From positions 186,001-250,000 of the forward strand of contig JACCGJ010000605.1 in the NCBI GenBank assembly GCA_013407085.1: DNA of 64,000 nucleotides, in the 5' to 3' direction. The notes under the pieces were generated by a model. The model searched no databases and was not told the DNA's origin. It worked only from the letters and a program-made list of their open reading frames with translations. This DNA is from Atriophallophorus winterbourni (lineage: Eukaryota > Platyhelminthes > Trematoda > Plagiorchiida > Microphallidae). The stretch's first letter is position 1. The number at the start of each line of letters is the position of its first letter. The position numbers and the translations under genes are program-made. Below are positions 62,676 to 64,000 of the stretch, piece after piece.

Positions 62676-64000
62676 GTGTTGGAGTAACTGGTGGGAACGT
62701 ACCAGGGTAGCTGATAGTGTGTCGTTGAACCTGGCTCTGTTGACATCGCGAGCAACTTTTTGTCCAAAGTTGTATGTCTTTATGCATGTTAGACCAGAGG
62801 AAGCGAGAACTGATTAATTTTCGTGTCGCTCTTACTCCAGAATGTGATAAAACACGCAAGTGGTCAAAAACTCTACGTCTTATGTCTGAGGGGACGATCA
62901 GACGAGGTTTTCCTGTTGCCATGTCACAAACCAGGTAATGTGGGGAATCGGGTATCGGGATTCGGCGGATTTTTCCGATCTCTAAAGTTTCATAGCGACT
63001 TAGTACCGGATCAGATTGCTGCGAACGTGCTAGTTGTTCCAAATAGATTACAGGCAGGTCGATGGCACTCAGTTGAATCCGAGAAAACGTATCCGCCACT
63101 GTGTTTGACGAGCCGGATAGGTAACGCATGTCGCTCGTGAATTGGGAGATGTAGTCTAATTGACGGATCTCTCGAGGTGAAGTTGTGGCGAGTGCAATTG
63201 TTAGCGGTTTGTGGTCGGTGTAAACCGTGAAACTGCGACCTTCGAGCAAATGCCAGAAATGGCGAATGGAATAATAAACAGCGAGGAGCTCGCAACCAAA
63301 GGTACTATATCGTGTCTGCGCTGGCTGTAGTCGGCGTGAAAAGAAAGCTAGGGGTCTAATCGTGTTATCGACCTCTTGTTTGAGTACCGCGCCTACCGCT
63401 TCGTTTGATGCATCGGTAACAAGCGATAAGCGAGCATCTGTCTCAGCTGATATATAAGTCACAGTTATCGCCTGCTCAAGGGCTGATTTGAGCGTGTCAA
63501 AATCTTCGATCGCTTGTGGATTTCTTTCTTTGCAGCGAAGTAAATCTGTAAGCGGTTAAGCTAACTTCGCGCAATGAGGAATGAATCGTCTGTAGTAGTT
63601 GATTAGGCCCAAAAACCGACACAACTGGCGGATTGGACTCGGGCATGGATAATCGCGGATGGCAGAGAATTTCCGTTTAACGGGTTTAATTCCGGTGGAA
63701 TCGATGCGATGACCGAGAAAGTCTAATGTTTCCACATGAAAGATGCATTTATCTCGATTCACGACAATATCATACTGAGATAGGCGCTGAAAAACCTCTC
63801 GAAGATGCTCAACATGTTCTGTCGATGTGTTGCTAGCAATTAGCACGTCATGAATATAAACGTATACGGAGGGCAATCCCTTAAATACTTGATCCATAAA
63901 ACGCTGGAAAGTTTGTACGGCATTTGGGATACCAAATGGCATTCGTACGAATTCATATAAGCCAAATGGTGTCGTAACAGCCGTTTTAGGGATATCTTCC
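61770..64000 (-). pseudogene. Ty3/Gypsy pol: RT, RNase H, integrase (inactivated, runs off right edge)
   Basis: In minus-strand order: RT (KTAVTTPFGLYEF, MPFGIPNAVQTFQRFMDQVF, VYIHDVLIAS, LDFLGHRIDSTGI), RNase H (LVTDASNEAVGAVLKQE, RPLAFFSRRLQPAQTRYSTF, VYTDHKPLTIAL), the H-H-C-C zinc region (HSGVRATRKLISSRF, CSRCQQSQ), and the integrase core (DRFTRWPMAV, FGVPNTITTDRGSQF, TAYHPSLNG) with C-terminal HVRRLLQPPYTGPYNIINRY. Defects: the first aspartate of the RT YIDD box reads H (about 63869), an in-frame stop near 63558, a frameshift near 62640-62675, and a stop after NG near 62382. Upstream RT, protease and gag lie beyond position 64000. Confidence 0.9.

Noticed and set aside
1..64000. Bacterial or CRISPR features
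   Set aside because: Intron-rich eukaryotic sequence; no regularly spaced identical repeats with unique spacers were seen.

Overview
The window looks like nuclear DNA of a flatworm, most likely a digenean trematode. It is AT-rich, has a long multi-exon gene with short exons and large repeat-filled introns, and carries a Ty3/Gypsy element of the kind common in flukes, many truncated non-LTR retrotransposon 3' ends, and hammerhead-ribozyme-bearing retroposons resembling the schistosome Sm-alpha family. The organism call is inference from these hallmarks; no species-diagnostic gene is present.

About 2.4-50.5 kb, minus strand: one gene, the orthologue of cytoplasmic dynein-2 heavy chain (DYNC2H1), the retrograde motor of intraflagellar transport in cilia. 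I could place 32 coding exons from a start ATG at 50531 to an exon ending at 2384, about 3,437 codons: tail, linker, AAA1-AAA4, stalk with microtubule-binding domain, and the beginning of AAA5. The rest of the motor lies beyond the left edge. Exon junctions agree in phase throughout. The exception is exon 29, which as assembled carries a 5' tandem duplication of about 318 bp plus a one-base deletion, so neither copy gives an open full-length exon.

The introns hold most of the unusual material: two structurally different families of hammerhead-ribozyme-like motifs, several as ~240-bp tandem units and one inside the loop of a 46-bp inverted repeat; a 69-bp hAT-type MITE with a perfect 8-bp target duplication; a perfect 198-bp tandem duplication; a 55-bp copy of exon sequence in the neighbouring intron; and at least six intronic non-LTR 3' fragments, all antisense to the dynein gene.

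About 50.8-55.5 kb: a nested transposon cluster beginning some 270 bp upstream of the dynein start codon. A plus-strand non-LTR reverse transcriptase is split by a minus-strand Gypsy element with two ~335-bp LTRs, and that Gypsy has itself lost RT/RNase H at the point where a minus-strand non-LTR 3' end sits. About 56.5-57.6 kb: an intronless, frameshifted leucine-rich-repeat gene copy resembling LRRC74. From 60.0 kb to the right edge: another non-LTR fragment, then a second Gypsy pol region running off the window, inactivated by stops, a frameshift and a changed RT active-site residue.

No tRNA, rRNA or CRISPR array was recognised.
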